This document shows positions 30,466 through 39,353 of a stretch of 64,000 bases of DNA, piece after piece (position 1 is the first letter of the stretch; each line of letters begins with the position of its first letter). This DNA is from Chlamydiota bacterium (GTDB taxonomy: Bacteria; Chlamydiota; Chlamydiia; Chlamydiales; Rhabdochlamydiaceae), in the NCBI GenBank assembly GCA_021772335.1, contig JAJFMD010000008.1, forward strand, positions 248,001 through 312,000, in the 5' to 3' direction. Below the pieces are notes generated by a model, which ran no database searches, was not told the origin of the DNA, and worked only from the letters and a program-made list of their open reading frames with translations. A program made the translations under genes and the position numbers.

Positions 30466-30948
30466 TTAATTCGCATCAAGGTTTTTTTGAGGAGTTGAGA
30501 GAAGAAGGTTGCTTCTTGCTAGTTCATCGATGATTTCTTTTTCTTTGGCGCGCATCATTTCTCGATCTTTAGGATCAATGTCATCGTAATCGAGAAGATG
30601 TAGAATGCCGTGAACGACATACAGGGAGATTTCATCATAAGGATCTAGATGTTTTTCCGAATCGCAATATTCTAAAGCAGCTTGAGGACATATAAATAGC
30701 TCTCCGAGAATCATGGGGTATGATTGATCGTCTTGATCATCAATAGGGAATGAGATGCAGTCAGTGAGGCTGTCATCATCAAAATAGTCGAGATGAAGCT
30801 GTTTGATCTCCTCAGCAGAGACAAAGTTGAGAATAAGTTGATCACAAGAAATATCAAGTAAATTTTTTAATACATGCAAAGACATGACCTCGATCTGTTT
30901 ACTAGACAGAGGGAGGTCAGATTGTCTTTGATCTATAATGATTTGCAC
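30466..30948 (-). CDS. ybeY: Endoribonuclease YbeY
   Basis: A 160-residue metalloprotein needed for rRNA maturation and ribosome quality control. The family's N-terminal LTDCISFP (residues 61-68) and metal-binding HGILHLLDYDD (residues 113-123) are present. His113 and His117 align with the first two zinc ligands, but the third His of HGxLHLxGYDH is Asp123. The gene sits between the CBS-domain gene and two small basic proteins, the order found in Chlamydia. A Gln/Asp-rich loop (DDQDDQSYP) follows the first motif. Confidence 0.9.
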   Translation of the reverse strand: MQIIIDQRQSDLPLSSKQIEVMSLHVLKNLLDISCDQLILNFVSAEEIKQLHLDYFDDDSLTDCISFPIDDQDDQSYPMILGELFICPQAALEYCDSEKHLDPYDEISLYVVHGILHLLDYDDIDPKDREMMRAKEKEIIDELARSNLLLSTPQKNLDAN

Positions 30949-30957
30949 AGAACAGAC

Positions 30958-31119
30958 TTAAGGAAGAATAGGGGTTTTAGGGAGGTTTGTTACCTTAGTA
31001 TTCTCACCTTTTTTCCATCTGCCGAGCTTTTTAAGGACGTCGACGCGCTCAAAGCGTTTGAGAACGTTGCGTTTTTTACCTGATTTACTCGATTTTCCGT
31101 AGCTTTGATGTCTTGACAT
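30958..31119 (-). CDS. Small basic protein (Chlamydia/Verrucomicrobia type)
   Basis: A 53-residue, strongly basic protein that starts MSRHQSYGKSSKSGKKRN and continues VLKRFERVDVLKKLGRW. It resembles the small basic protein conserved in the PVC superphylum and often placed beside ribosome-related genes. The stop is nine bases before ybeY, and the next small gene is nine bases upstream. In Chlamydia two tiny unnamed genes occupy this position. A ribosome-associated role is inferred from charge and conservation. Confidence 0.8.
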   Translation of the reverse strand: MSRHQSYGKSSKSGKKRNVLKRFERVDVLKKLGRWKKGENTKVTNLPKTPILP

Positions 31120-31127
31120 ATTGTAAC

Positions 31128-31301
31128 CTATTTAACTTTAGCGATATACGCGATCTTGTTCCCTTCTCCTTCTAATGCATTAGCATGAGGCTTATAGCCT
31201 TCTGGGAGAGCGTCTTTAAGAGGTCCTGTTTTAACCGCAGGAGGGCGGTGACGGCGAGGGCTGCGATTGCGCCGTTCTTGTTGTTTGCCTATACGAGTCA
31301 T
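31128..31301 (-). CDS. Conserved small hypothetical protein
   Basis: A 57-residue protein with a very basic first half (MTRIGKQQERRNRSPRRHRPP) and a neutral second half ending YIAKVK. It is not a known ribosomal protein to me. It is the first gene of a small minus-strand run (this gene, small basic protein, ybeY). The conserved spacing and coding-like codon use support it as a real gene, likely corresponding to one of the two tiny genes at this place in Chlamydia. Its function is unknown. Confidence 0.7.
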   Translation of the reverse strand: MTRIGKQQERRNRSPRRHRPPAVKTGPLKDALPEGYKPHANALEGEGNKIAYIAKVK

Positions 31302-31400
31302 CTCAATTTCCTTATCTGTTTGTAACTTCGACCCGATAGTATAAAAATTTCAGTCGATTTCGACAAGGTATTTTATCATTAAAATGAGACGATATTAAAG

Positions 31401-31452
31401 TAAATATTTTAATCATTTAAAACCGTTATAGTTTTGTTGATTAAAATATTTA
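31401..31452. repeat. Perfect 15-bp inverted repeat upstream of the LicD genes
   Basis: TAAATATTTTAATCA at 31401-31415 is exactly inverted at 31438-31452, with 22 bases between. It lies in the divergent region between the small-protein operon and the first LicD-like gene, just 5' of that gene's promoter. It may be an operator or an AT-rich stem; no T-run follows. Confidence 0.6.
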
Positions 31453-31479
31453 TTATTAAATAGAGTTTTTAATGTTGGG

Positions 31480-31508
31480 TTGAAATTTAATCAAGTATTT
31501 TATAAAAT
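31480..31508 (+). promoter_or_regulatory. Promoter of first LicD-like gene
   Basis: TTGAAA at 31480-31485, a 17-bp spacer, TAAAAT at 31503-31508. The same arrangement, with TTGAAT, precedes the second copy. A GGAGG at 31534-31538 follows. Confidence 0.55.
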
Positions 31509-31542
31509 AGTACATTAAAAATACGAGTTCTTTGGAGGAATG

Positions 31543-33132
31543 ATGAATTTCAATACAACAGTTGTCGGCCAAGGCCGTTTCGCTGATGGAGTCGAGGACT
31601 ATTTTTGTCTTCAAGGCCTATCTAAAAAGCCGATGGAAAAAGCCTTTGTTTATGCAAGTGATAAAAAAGGTTACGAAGTAGTCCGTCTTAAGGATGCAGG
31701 TCAGCAAAGCAAATGGTTGCTCGCTGTTAAAATCGTTTCCTTTATGACAGTTTTTGTACCGCTTATGATGTTAATGCTAAAAGCGTGTATTCGTGCTGCA
31801 AATCGCTATAAAACAGGAACACTCGCTGATGTTGCCCAAGGTAAAATGAGCTTAAGTATTGAAGACAAGGCAAGCCTTGAAGAAGGAATAAGAGCAATTT
31901 TACATAATACAAATGGTAGCCCTAATTTAGGTTTGTACGAAAATCCAAATTCGAAATATTCCTTTAAAATCTATAAAGAAAACAGTGAAGAAGCCGTTGA
32001 TCACAATATTGAAGCAATAGGATTTATGCACATGGTTGCTAAGATCAAAAAATGCGCCAATATTATTATTCCTCATGCTGTTAAATTCAGCGTAAATTAT
32101 AACGGTAATGTCTACTCAGTCGTTGTTCAGGAAAAGATTGATGTAGAAAAGGATAAATCGGCAATGGACAGCATGCTGACATCTTCTAAATCTACAACTC
32201 AAGCGCTCAGCAGAATGCTTTTAGGATCGGGTGGAGAAATTTCATATAACGATATTGATTTGCAACATGGATCCCAAGACCAGCTTGTCATAAGAAATGG
32301 AGAAGAATCCATTCCTGATTTCTTAATTAATGATGCTTCTAATCTTAATAAGCGTAAAAAACTTAACTATACGCATCGATTTTTAAACACTGCTCCTAAA
32401 GATATTCAAGATAAGATGCTTAATGCAATTGGTGTTCGTACAGAAGTTGTTTTCGATCCTCTTGATCCTAAAATTGCAGGCACTCTCTATCGTCAGCTTA
32501 AAGTGATTTCGAAAATTTTCCGAGAGAATGGTATTCGCTTTTGGTTGAGTAGCGGAACTTATCTCGGTTATGTGCGTCATGATGGAATTATACCTTGGGA
32601 TGATGATATTGATATTCAAGTCCACCATGAAGATCGCGAGAAAATTTTAGGTCTTGCATCTGAATTTGCTAAATATGGATTGCTTGTTCACGATCAGCAT
32701 AAAGAGAAATTTAGTATTAAAGTTTGCGAAATGTGCGATCCTAAAACAAACTATGCAAAATCGGATTATCCTGCAGTAGATATATTTACAGCAAAGCAAG
32801 ATGGTGATTATTTCTACTTTGGGTATGAAAATGCACGAAAAGCATGGCCGGAAGATCGTTGGCATAAAGATGACATCGCAAATCTTAAACGAGTAAAATT
32901 TGGACCAGGCATCGATGTTTATGTTCCTAACAGTCCTAATTTAGCAGAAAACGGTAATGGTGATGATAACTACTATCTAAGAGAAAACTACGGAAAGGAT
33001 TGGTACTATCTCGCTTATCGCATATGGAACCATGCTGAGCGTCGAAGTTTCAAGAAAGAAGAAGTCTTCATTCAGGATCATAAGCCTGTAGATTTCGATG
33101 CTGATGTTGCTCAGTTAGATCAAATTGTCTAA
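31543..33132 (+). CDS. LicD-family protein, copy 1
   Basis: A 529-residue protein. The first 60 residues (GQGRFADGVEDYFCLQGL) are shared with copy 2. A hydrophobic helix spans about residues 62-86. The LicD/fukutin-type nucleotidyltransferase motif lies at about residues 335-358: FWLSSGTYLGYVRHDG then PWDDDID, with Asp353-355 and Asp357 the likely metal ligands. LicD proteins transfer phosphocholine or similar groups to envelope glycans; fukutins act on host-type glycans. Start: ATGATG follows GGAGG. The second ATG (31543) has the better spacing; 31540 would add one Met. A helix before the domain suggests membrane attachment. Substrate is unknown. Confidence 0.75.
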   Translation: MNFNTTVVGQGRFADGVEDYFCLQGLSKKPMEKAFVYASDKKGYEVVRLKDAGQQSKWLLAVKIVSFMTVFVPLMMLMLKACIRAANRYKTGTLADVAQGKMSLSIEDKASLEEGIRAILHNTNGSPNLGLYENPNSKYSFKIYKENSEEAVDHNIEAIGFMHMVAKIKKCANIIIPHAVKFSVNYNGNVYSVVVQEKIDVEKDKSAMDSMLTSSKSTTQALSRMLLGSGGEISYNDIDLQHGSQDQLVIRNGEESIPDFLINDASNLNKRKKLNYTHRFLNTAPKDIQDKMLNAIGVRTEVVFDPLDPKIAGTLYRQLKVISKIFRENGIRFWLSSGTYLGYVRHDGIIPWDDDIDIQVHHEDREKILGLASEFAKYGLLVHDQHKEKFSIKVCEMCDPKTNYAKSDYPAVDIFTAKQDGDYFYFGYENARKAWPEDRWHKDDIANLKRVKFGPGIDVYVPNSPNLAENGNGDDNYYLRENYGKDWYYLAYRIWNHAERRSFKKEEVFIQDHKPVDFDADVAQLDQIV

Positions 33133-33160
33133 TTCTATAAATGAGATCTAATAAGAACTC

Positions 33161-33191
33161 AAACCCTCTGAATCTTCAGAGGGTTTTTTTT
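33161..33191 (+). terminator. Intrinsic terminator after LicD copy 1
   Basis: A perfect 11-bp stem (AAACCCTCTGA with TCAGAGGGTTT), ATCT loop, and eight T residues. The central 24 bases of the hairpin are identical to the terminator after copy 2. Confidence 0.9.
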
Positions 33192-33282
33192 GTTTATTCA
33201 AAATTAAAACGTTATAATAAATAATTTATTAAATGCGTAGAATTTATTAATTTTGTTTTAAAAATACATGCCTTCAATTTGT

Positions 33283-33311
33283 TTGAATTTTAATTCAATA
33301 TTATATAAAAT
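33283..33311 (+). promoter_or_regulatory. Promoter of second LicD-like gene
   Basis: TTGAAT at 33283-33288, a 17-bp spacer, TAAAAT at 33306-33311, then the shared block ATAGTACATTAAAA and a GGAGG before ATGATG. It is a copy of the first gene's control region. Confidence 0.55.
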
Positions 33312-33345
33312 AGTACATTAAAATTATAAGTTCCTTGGAGGAATG

Positions 33346-34956
33346 ATGGATTTCAATACAACAATCGTCGGGCAAGGTCGTTTTGCTGATGGAGTTGAGG
33401 ACTATTTTTGTCTTCAAGGTCTATCAAATAAGCCCTCTGAAAAAGCTTTTGTCTATGAAAGTAGTAAAAAAGGCTATGAAGTTGTCCTTCTTAAGGATTC
33501 TAGTCAGCGCAATAAGTGGCTAGTCGCTGCAAAAATCGCTTCTTTTATGACAGTTCTTGTTCCTCTAATCATGTTAATGATTAAAGGATGTATGCGGGCC
33601 GCTAATCATTATAAAACTGTATCTCTTGCGCATGTCGCTAAAGGGAGTATGATTATTACTGAGCCAGATCTCAAGATGATGGAAAATGAGATTCATGACG
33701 CTTTGAACTACTATAATAATAACCTTCCTGTTGGTGAAGAATTCTTCAATGCCTCAACATTCTATTATAAAGTTTATGAGGATAACACCGAAGAAGCTAT
33801 TGATCATAACATTGATGCTATCGGCTTTATGCATATGGTTAAAAAGATTGAAAAATGCGCCAATATCGCAATACCTCATGCGATGAAAATGACTGTGAAT
33901 CATAATGGGCGCGATTATTCAGTGGTTATTCGTGAAGCCCACGGTGGAGTGGGGCCTAAAACAAAAATGGACGCTATGCTTTGCTCTAGTGATAAAGCTG
34001 CTAAAGAATTAAGTAAAATGCTTATTGGATCTGGTGGACACATTTCATATAACGATATTGATTTCCAGCATGGCATTGATATGGGAGGTTTTGATAATAA
34101 AACTTCTGATCAGCTAGTCATTAGAAATGGGGAACAGAGAATTCAAGATTTTGTCATTAGTGATCCCAACGGTAGTAAGAGAAACAAGATTCAAGGGACT
34201 CATCATTTTCTAGATACAGCCCCTAAGCTTGTTCAGGATAGCATGCTTAAAGCAAATGGCATTCGTACAGATGCAGTTTTTAAACCTCTTGATCCTAAGA
34301 TTGCTGGCATCCTTTATCGTCAGCTTAAAGTGACTTCAAAGATTTTTCGAGAGAATGGTATTCGATTTTGGTTGAGCAGTGGAACTTATCTCGGTTATGT
34401 ACGCCACGGTGGAATTATACCTTGGGATGATGATATTGATATTCAGATTCATCATGAAGATCGTGAGAAAGTTTTAGGTCTTAAAGACGAATTTGCTAAA
34501 TACGGATTACTTGTTCACGATAAACAGAAAGAGAATTTCAATATTAAGATTTGTCAAATGTGTGATCCCAAGAAAGAATATTCTAAATGCGATTATCCAG
34601 CTATTGATGTATTTACATCGAAACAAGATGGTGATTCCTATTACTTTGGTTATAAAAATGCACGAAAAAATTGGCCAGAAGATCGTTGGCACAAAGATAA
34701 TATTGAAAATCTTAGAGAAGTAGAATTTGGACCAGGTATTATTGCCTATGTTCCTTCAGGTGCTGGTTTAGAGGTAAATGGAAGTGATGATAACTATTAC
34801 CTAAGAGAAAACTACGGTAAGGATTGGTACTATCTCGCTTATCGCATATGGAACCATGCTGAACATCGTCGTTTTAAGCGTGAAGAGGTTTACATTCAGA
34901 ATCATACACCTGTAGATTTTGATGCTGATGTTGCTGATTTAGATAATATAGACTAA
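33346..34956 (+). CDS. LicD-family protein, copy 2
   Basis: A 536-residue paralogue of the preceding gene, closely similar at both ends but diverged between residues 95 and 135. The N-terminal GQGRFADGVEDYFCLQGL, the hydrophobic helix (about 62-86) and the domain motif SSGTYLGYVRHGG with PWDDDID (Trp360, Asp361-363, Asp365) are all kept, so both copies appear functional. The central NDIDFQHG and C-terminal NYYLRENYGKDWYYLAYRIW segments are near-identical in both. As in copy 1, the second ATG (33346) fits the GGAGG better. The intact reading frame and separate promoter imply selection for two variants. Confidence 0.75.
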   Translation: MDFNTTIVGQGRFADGVEDYFCLQGLSNKPSEKAFVYESSKKGYEVVLLKDSSQRNKWLVAAKIASFMTVLVPLIMLMIKGCMRAANHYKTVSLAHVAKGSMIITEPDLKMMENEIHDALNYYNNNLPVGEEFFNASTFYYKVYEDNTEEAIDHNIDAIGFMHMVKKIEKCANIAIPHAMKMTVNHNGRDYSVVIREAHGGVGPKTKMDAMLCSSDKAAKELSKMLIGSGGHISYNDIDFQHGIDMGGFDNKTSDQLVIRNGEQRIQDFVISDPNGSKRNKIQGTHHFLDTAPKLVQDSMLKANGIRTDAVFKPLDPKIAGILYRQLKVTSKIFRENGIRFWLSSGTYLGYVRHGGIIPWDDDIDIQIHHEDREKVLGLKDEFAKYGLLVHDKQKENFNIKICQMCDPKKEYSKCDYPAIDVFTSKQDGDSYYFGYKNARKNWPEDRWHKDNIENLREVEFGPGIIAYVPSGAGLEVNGSDDNYYLRENYGKDWYYLAYRIWNHAEHRRFKREEVYIQNHTPVDFDADVADLDNID

Positions 34957-34983
34957 TTTTAACTGACTAGATCTGAAATAACT

Positions 34984-35646
34984 CTAACCCTCTGAATCTT
35001 CAGAGGGTTTTTTTGTGCGCTCTTCTGGCTCTACAATTCCACAAGAGATGAGAAACTTAAATGCTTCATCAACTTTCATATCGATATTTATTAATTCGCT
35101 GTTTGGAGTGAGAAGAAGAAATCCTGAGATGGGATGGGGCGATGTGGGGACAAAAACTGTTTCATCAAGGTCGGGAACATACTGTTTGAAATATTCTGAT
35201 GCTTCTTTGGTAACAAATCCAATTGCTTTGGATTTTTCATAAGGAAAAGGGGCTAGAACTGTACGTTCAAAGGTTCTCTTTTCATCGGAGAAGATTATCT
35301 TTGTCATGTCATTGACAAGGTTGTAAATCCCTTTAATTACGGGGATTTTTGCGAAGAGACGGTTTGTTGTATTAATGATCGATTTAAAAACGATGCGCCT
35401 AGCGAGATAGCCAAGTAGGAGTGTGAACAAGAAGATTAAAATGAGAACGATAACCTGAGCTGTGAAATGAACTAGCGTGCACCATGTTTTAATATCGATC
35501 CCATGCTTTTCGGCAAATTGTGATAGAGGAGGGAGGATCAATTGTAGAAAGGGTTTTGTAAATAAATTGAGTAAGTACTTTACGATGATAAGAGTAAAGA
35601 TAATTGGCAGTAGGAAAATGACGCCAGTTATCAGATATTTTTTCAT
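34984..35646 (-). CDS. DUF502 membrane protein, copy 1
   Basis: A 220-residue DUF502 protein with two transmembrane helices (about 4-28 and 62-86), the family signature FVPTSPHPISGFLLLTP near residues 162-178, and the closing FLISCGIVEPE. The gene overlaps copy 2 by four bases (ATGA). Its last codons (SEDSEG) are encoded by the complement of the terminator hairpin of the converging LicD copy 2. DUF502 has no assigned biochemical role; an envelope function is likely from topology. Confidence 0.8.
   Translation of the reverse strand: MKKYLITGVIFLLPIIFTLIIVKYLLNLFTKPFLQLILPPLSQFAEKHGIDIKTWCTLVHFTAQVIVLILIFLFTLLLGYLARRIVFKSIINTTNRLFAKIPVIKGIYNLVNDMTKIIFSDEKRTFERTVLAPFPYEKSKAIGFVTKEASEYFKQYVPDLDETVFVPTSPHPISGFLLLTPNSELINIDMKVDEAFKFLISCGIVEPEERTKKPSEDSEG
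34986..35014 (+). terminator. Intrinsic terminator after LicD copy 2
   Basis: AACCCTCTGA and TCAGAGGGTT form a 10-bp stem with an ATCT loop, then seven T residues. It lies inside the 3' end of the converging DUF502 gene. Confidence 0.88.
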
Positions 35647-36305
35647 GATTTCTTGATAGCTGATGAAGGGGGTTCATTGCCTGGAGAGATCACACCGCAA
35701 GAGACGATGAATTTGATCGCATCTTCAGGTTTCATATCGACAAAGATAATGTCGCTCTTCTTATACATTAGGAGAAAACCTGTTGTTGGGTTAGGTGTTG
35801 TTGGTACAAGAACAGAAAACAAATCATCTCCTGCAGCAGCAGAGCACATCCTGGGCGCTTCACGTGAGATGAGACCAAGAACAAATACATCGTTTTTAGG
35901 AAATGGAACCATAACGACTTGTTTAAATGAGTTTTTATCCGATGTGAATAGCGTTTTGATAATTTCTTGAGTTGTCTTATAGACTGTATTGACAATTGGA
36001 ATGCGATGTAAGATCTTGTCGCTGAGTTTGATTAGTGTACGAATAAAGAACCAACGCGTAACCATTCCAAGGAAGACAGTTACAAGGAAAAGCAGGATGA
36101 GAACGAGTATTTTGCTTGTATAGAGTATGACATCCTGACGAGATAAAAACCAAAAGCCCCGTTGTAGAATATCGAGTTCTAAGAGAAAATTTGAGACGAA
36201 GCCGACAAACGGCTTAGTTAAGAAATTTACAAGAAAAATTAAAACTCCAATGGTAACCACTAGAGGAAGCAGGATTACAAGACCTGTAATAAAGTATTTT
36301 TTCAT
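35643..36305 (-). CDS. DUF502 membrane protein, copy 2
   Basis: A 220-residue paralogue of its downstream neighbour, the same length, with two helices (about 4-28 and 66-90) and the signature LVPTTPNPTTGFLLMYK followed by FIVSCGVISP. Pairwise similarity is moderate, so the duplication is old. The pair follows rnr by nine bases on the same strand, so these may form one operon read from rnr. No catalytic residues are evident. Confidence 0.8.
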   Translation of the reverse strand: MKKYFITGLVILLPLVVTIGVLIFLVNFLTKPFVGFVSNFLLELDILQRGFWFLSRQDVILYTSKILVLILLFLVTVFLGMVTRWFFIRTLIKLSDKILHRIPIVNTVYKTTQEIIKTLFTSDKNSFKQVVMVPFPKNDVFVLGLISREAPRMCSAAAGDDLFSVLVPTTPNPTTGFLLMYKKSDIIFVDMKPEDAIKFIVSCGVISPGNEPPSSAIKKS

Positions 36306-36313
36306 TTATATTC

Positions 36314-38449
36314 TCACTTAACAGTCCATTCAACTTCGCAAAGCACGAGATCGATATGCTGAATAATTAGTTCAAAGGTCATTCCAAGATGGTATCCTTT
36401 TCCTGTATGAGTGCCGGAAAGAGCTTGAATCGCAGGTACATAGACGTAATAGTCATTTTTCAATTGAGAGACATGAATGAATCCGTCGATTCCCCATTCT
36501 TCTAGCTCAAAGGATACGCCAAATGGTTTGACACCAGTAATGACAGCAGAATAGAGCTGATCCTGGTTTTTTTCATAGTGATTTTGAAGAAGGCGCAGTT
36601 TCTTAAGTAGCTTAATTCTATTTTCTGCACGCATGCTGATTCTTTCTCTCTCAGAACACTGGCGCGCTGCCTTCTCAACATCATATTGATCTTTTTTGTC
36701 TACGAGAAGGCGGTGGATGACTAAATCGCTATAACGGCGAATCGGGCTGGTGAAATGGCAATAATGTGTGAGTCTAAGTCCATAGTGGCCAACATTTTCT
36801 CTCGAATAGAAGGCCATCTTCATCGTGCGGATAAAGCGATAGGCAAGTTGACGCGAGAGAGGGCTTTCCTTCGCCTGTTCAAAAAGCTGTTGTAGATCTC
36901 TAGTTGAGGGATTAGGTGGCAGCTTAAATCCAAGGCTACGGGCGTGTTGGAAAAATTCAGTGATGTTTTCTTCAGCGGGTTCTTCGTGAATGCGAAAGAT
37001 TAGATCATTTCCACTTGCTGAGAGTACTTTAGCAACTGTTTCATTCGCTTTGAGCATAAACTCTTCAACGAGCTGGTGCGTGATGTCATATTCGATTATC
37101 TCAAGCCCTGTTGGAACCCCATTTTCATCTACTTTAATAGCAATTTCAGATAGCGAAAAATCAACACTACCTCTTTCTGCGCGCTTTTTTTTCAAAAGTA
37201 GGCAGAGTTCTACCATTTCTTCTAGAGATTCTTTGTATTTACTCTTTTTCTTGCCGTCTAGAATGCTCTTAACGTCGCGATAGGTAAATCTTTTAGCGCT
37301 TTTAATTGCACTTCGTTCAATGCGTTGCTCAAGAAGATCTCCATTTTTATCAAAGGTCATAAAGACAGTGACAGTCAGTCGAATCACGTTGGGCTTTAAG
37401 CTACATAACTCGTTTGAAAGAGCTTCAGGGAGCATAGGCAGACAGGTTTCTGGGAAATAGGTTGAATTTGCGCGTAGAAACGCTTCCTTATCCAATTCGC
37501 TATTTGGCGTGACATAGTGGGAGACGTCAGCAATATGAACTGCAAGGTGATAGTTGCCCTGTTTGTCCCGTTTTAAAGCGAGAGCATCATCAAAGTCCTT
37601 TGCTGTATCAGGATCGATGGTATAGCAGGTTTGTTTGGTTAGGTCGACACGGTTTTTAAAATCATCTTTCGTAATCTCGGTTCCAAATTTTTTGACGCTA
37701 TTTAGAACTGCTGTAGGAAATTGAGTGCGTATTCCATATTCTTCAGCTGTTGCGCTGGCATCTTTACTCGCATCAGAGATGTTGCCGAGCGATTTAATGA
37801 CATTTCCTTTTATCCCCTGATCATCCCAGTCGGTAATTTCAATGAGCACTCGATCGCCATAGTCATATTCTACGCCCTTTTTGCCAGACGCTTGTGCTTT
37901 TTTTGTCGGACCATAAAGGGGGAGGTAAAGAACCAAGTCACGAGCTTTAGTAAAGTCTTGAACAATACCAGCAATTTGTTTTTTGTTTCTCTCTAAGATC
38001 TCACAGATGGTTCCTTCAGGACCTTTGCCTTCTTTGGAGCTCTTAAAAACCTCAAGTTCAACGTGGTCGCCATCGACAGCGCTATGCATGCGGTCTTTGG
38101 GAATAAAGATATCAGGAAGATCTGGGAATTCTCGATCGGGGACGACAAATCCAAATCCACGCGGATGACCATTTAGCATGCCGGTAATCAAGACAGCTTT
38201 TTTCATAGGAAAGATGCGCTTCTTTTCAACCCTGATTTTTTCTGCTTTAAGAAGATCGGTAATAGCCTTTTTTGCTAGATCAAGATGTGATGGGTGTAAT
38301 TTCATTGCTTTAAATAAAGCAGCTTGTCCAACAGGTTCGTAATTGCGATTCTCTACGAAAGATTCAATAGATTGACAAAGATGTTTATAATGTTTCTCTT
38401 TTTTATCAGAGTGACTTTTTTTTGTTCTTTTATTCATATTTAATATCAT
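36314..38449 (-). CDS. rnr: Ribonuclease R
   Basis: A 3'-5' exoribonuclease of the RNB family that degrades structured RNA. The 711-residue protein has a Lys-rich N-terminus, cold-shock-type domains (HPRGFGFVVPDREFPD), the RNB catalytic motif TIDPDTAKDFDDALAL near residues 275-290, the LRLTHYCHFTSPIRRYSDLVIHR block (near 570-590), and a C-terminal S1 domain (YSAVITGVKPFGVSFEL). Two start codons (38449 and 38437) are possible; neither has a clear Shine-Dalgarno. A hairpin GGATTT/AAATCC lies just upstream (38454-38467). Confidence 0.95.
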   Translation of the reverse strand: MILNMNKRTKKSHSDKKEKHYKHLCQSIESFVENRNYEPVGQAALFKAMKLHPSHLDLAKKAITDLLKAEKIRVEKKRIFPMKKAVLITGMLNGHPRGFGFVVPDREFPDLPDIFIPKDRMHSAVDGDHVELEVFKSSKEGKGPEGTICEILERNKKQIAGIVQDFTKARDLVLYLPLYGPTKKAQASGKKGVEYDYGDRVLIEITDWDDQGIKGNVIKSLGNISDASKDASATAEEYGIRTQFPTAVLNSVKKFGTEITKDDFKNRVDLTKQTCYTIDPDTAKDFDDALALKRDKQGNYHLAVHIADVSHYVTPNSELDKEAFLRANSTYFPETCLPMLPEALSNELCSLKPNVIRLTVTVFMTFDKNGDLLEQRIERSAIKSAKRFTYRDVKSILDGKKKSKYKESLEEMVELCLLLKKKRAERGSVDFSLSEIAIKVDENGVPTGLEIIEYDITHQLVEEFMLKANETVAKVLSASGNDLIFRIHEEPAEENITEFFQHARSLGFKLPPNPSTRDLQQLFEQAKESPLSRQLAYRFIRTMKMAFYSRENVGHYGLRLTHYCHFTSPIRRYSDLVIHRLLVDKKDQYDVEKAARQCSERERISMRAENRIKLLKKLRLLQNHYEKNQDQLYSAVITGVKPFGVSFELEEWGIDGFIHVSQLKNDYYVYVPAIQALSGTHTGKGYHLGMTFELIIQHIDLVLCEVEWTVK

Positions 38450-38480
38450 AGAAGGATTTCAAAATCCTGACAAGGAATGA

Positions 38481-39353
38481 TTAAGAAGAACCGTCTTGAT
38501 GGCGTTGATAGCTGATTAAAGTATTTGCTAGTAACATTGCAATCGTCATTGGTCCTACCCCGCCAGGAACTGGTGTGATATGAGTCACTTTGTTTTTGAC
38601 GCGCTCATAGTCTACATCGCCGATTAATCTTGGTTTTGATTCGCCCTCTTCAAGTCGGTTGATTCCTACATCGATGACGACGCAGCCATTCGGAACCATC
38701 TCTTCTGTGATCAGTCCAGGTTGACCCACTGCTGCGATGATAATATCGCTATTTAAGCACAATTCTTTGAGATTTTTAGTATGGCTGTGCGCAATAGTTA
38801 CAGTTGCATTACCATATTCCGAAGGCTGCATTAGCAATAGTGCAAGAGGTTTGCCGACAATGTTGCTGCGACCAACGATAATGATATTTTTTCCTTTTGT
38901 CGTAATTTGAGAGCGTTTAAGAAGCTCTACAATACCTGCTGGAGTGCAGGGCAAAAACCCATCGTTTTCATTGCGGGTCAGTTTGCCGAGATTTACTGGA
39001 TGAAAGCCATCGACATCTTTGTCAGGATCAATGGCGCGCACGACCTTGCTTGGTGAAATATGCTTAGGTAGAGGAAATTGCACTAGAATGCCGTCGATGT
39101 CACGGTTTTTGTTGAAGCGTTCGATAGTGTCTAGAACTTCTTGTTCACTAACGCTTTCAGCAAATTCTTGATCAAAGGATTGTATGCCTACTTCTTTGCA
39201 TTTTTTTCTTTTCATGCGAATGTAGCTTCTTGAAGCGGGATGATCACCAATTAAAATAAAAGCAAGACCTGGTTTGCGCCCTTGAATTTTTGAAATGGTG
39301 GCCGCGAGATTTTTTTCTATATCAAGAGCAATTGCTTTGCCATCAATTAACAT
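38481..39353 (-). CDS. folD: Methylenetetrahydrofolate dehydrogenase/cyclohydrolase
   Basis: A 290-residue bifunctional enzyme that interconverts methylene-THF and 10-formyl-THF. It has the YIRMKRKKCKEVGI segment holding the catalytic Lys, ILVQFPLPKH, the NADP-binding GRSNIVGKPLALLL, and PVPGGVGPMTIAML near the C-terminus. Start overlaps the IMPase stop by one base. Length is typical. It supplies one-carbon units for formyl-Met-tRNA, whose product is later processed by the Def enzyme of this window. Confidence 0.96.
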   Translation of the reverse strand: MLIDGKAIALDIEKNLAATISKIQGRKPGLAFILIGDHPASRSYIRMKRKKCKEVGIQSFDQEFAESVSEQEVLDTIERFNKNRDIDGILVQFPLPKHISPSKVVRAIDPDKDVDGFHPVNLGKLTRNENDGFLPCTPAGIVELLKRSQITTKGKNIIIVGRSNIVGKPLALLLMQPSEYGNATVTIAHSHTKNLKELCLNSDIIIAAVGQPGLITEEMVPNGCVVIDVGINRLEEGESKPRLIGDVDYERVKNKVTHITPVPGGVGPMTIAMLLANTLISYQRHQDGSS

